From positions 17,717,894-17,781,893 of the forward strand of contig CM034240.1 of assembly GCA_019916065.1 (NCBI GenBank): a DNA stretch of 64,000 nt, read 5' to 3'. Shown here one piece after another: positions 63,225 through 64,000 of the stretch; within the stretch, counting starts at the first letter, position 1, and each line of letters starts with the position of its first letter. The position numbers and the translations under genes were made by a program. The notes below the pieces were generated by a model. That model saw only the letters and a list, made by a program, of their open reading frames with translations, had not been told where the DNA came from and did no database searches. Source of the DNA: Vitellaria paradoxa (lineage: Eukaryota > Streptophyta > Magnoliopsida > Ericales > Sapotaceae).

Positions 63225-64000
63225 TCCACATATAAGAAGAGAAGAACATGGCCATGAGATATTCAACATACAAAAAGAGTAGAGTCATGAAAGCACGAGG
63301 AGACTATTTTAGACCATAGAGAGCATGACGTAGGCGACATACAAGACCAGAAACACCAAGAGGTGGGCACATGTGGACTTCTTCTAAAAGACAACCATTA
63401 AGATACGCATTCTTAACATCTAACTGAAAGAGAGGCCACTGATGCATAGCAGCTACAGAGATCAAAGTTCGAACTGTGGTCATCTTTGCAACAAGAGAAA
63501 GGTCTTCTCATAGTCAATGCCATGTTCTTGAGAAAATCACTTAGCCACTAGACAAGCTTTATACTGCTCCAAAGTTCCATCAGAACGAGTCTTCACTTTG
63601 TAAACCCATTTGCAATCAACAAGATTCTTACCTTCTGGTAGAGGAGCCAACTCCCAAGTTTGAGCCTTAGCAAAAGCAGTGAGTTCATCATTTATCAATT
63701 CACTATTTTAGTGGTCTTTTTCAATTAAAATATGTAAAATCTTTTCGATCGTTAAATTTAGTGTATTGAACCTTAGCGCACCACTAACCAAAACATGGTT
63801 CACAGAAGTAGTAATTTCAGGTAACTATGGTTCAAACTATTGGCTGAGTAAGTTCTAAAGAAAGTGTAACTTTTTCATTACTCAAAATGACAATAAACTA
63901 GTAACAAGAATAGAACTCGATTTAGGTCAGTTATGACCAGAAATTTGTCAATTTGGCAATGGAATCAATATTTTGCACTGCGGTTCTAGAATTAGATTAG
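63225..64000 (-). pseudogene. Old Copia RT part right of the Gypsy insertion
   Basis: The minus-strand translation of 63230-63700 shows Copia RT traces: residual LDVKNAYL-type region near 63400-63430 (TTAAGATACGCATTCTTAACATC), the WVYKVK-like region near 63590-63610 and the NWELVPLP-like region near 63640. From 63700 to 64000 no clear coding remains; this would be the poorly conserved stretch between integrase and RT. Confidence 0.7.

Larger units (their letters stand above)
50965..64000 (-). mobile_element. Old minus-strand Copia, split by a Gypsy element and running off the window
   Basis: The 3' LTR is 50965-51150, with TGTGAAAAT at one end and ATTCACA at the other; next to it is a polypurine tract (minus strand GAGGGGGGG, 51151-51160). 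RNase H and RT remains follow at 51180-52124 and resume at 63225-63700, with the interruption exactly at 52125-63224. The 5' LTR, gag and integrase would be beyond 64000 or decayed. Coding is broken throughout. The insertion lies within the presumed Raf-kinase intron. Confidence 0.85.

Overview
This is a transposon-rich stretch of nuclear DNA from a plant, most likely a eudicot. The genes have introns, the spacers are AT-rich, and LTR retrotransposons, MULE, hAT and Harbinger DNA transposons, a SINE and a LINE relic are all present. No bacterial or organellar features were seen. Four host loci can be recognised. They are the last exon of a golgin-like Golgi membrane protein (+, 44-418), a complete nine-exon DUF1295/steroid 5-alpha-reductase-like gene (-, 13356-34001), a complete three-exon chloroplast-type FKBP gene (-, 46648-48348), and the last exon of a Raf-like MAPKKK (-, 49941-50100). 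As far as I can recall, the same four families lie next to one another in Arabidopsis (around At1g18160 to At1g18190), so this looks like a conserved microsyntenic block expanded by transposons.

Layout. At 640-6933, just downstream of the golgin gene, lies a cluster of MULE-like elements. A small one (872-1238) has a perfect 9-bp target duplication. A 3.8-kb Pack-MULE (1879-5651) has a second MULE (2105-2965) inserted inside its left terminal inverted repeat. A fourth element (6092-6933) follows. The Pack-MULE carries a host-gene-like 5' coding fragment present twice as an inverted repeat (3047-3656), a structure expected to give hairpin RNA. A SINE with a 17-bp target duplication (8216-8476) and a miniature Copia-like LTR element with a minisatellite interior (11079-12172) follow.

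The DUF1295 gene occupies 20.6 kb for only 876 coding bases plus a stop codon. Its introns hold a receptor-kinase pseudogene fragment, several Copia relics, a young full-length Copia element on the same strand (18671-23876), a TRIM (25497-25843), a hAT-type MITE (26508-27184) and a LINE fragment. All nine exons remain in frame with GT-AG boundaries.

Between DUF1295 and FKBP lie a gag-only LTR element (35334-40716), a decayed PIF/Harbinger element with remains of both of its proteins (41335-44258) and a near-palindromic Tourist-like element (44896-45303).

The right quarter (50965-64000) is a three-level nest. An old minus-strand Copia runs off the window. It is split by a Ty3/Gypsy element (52125-63224), which is itself split by a second Copia (56110-60852). 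Each of the two inner insertions is framed by a perfect 5-bp target duplication. The remaining Raf-kinase exons must lie beyond this nest, outside the window, unless the gene is truncated.

I see no operon, CRISPR array, tRNA or rRNA gene. The most interesting objects are the Pack-MULE with its inverted gene capture, the miniature LTR element with a minisatellite, the long foldback MITE, and the intact gene persisting around heavy intronic insertion.
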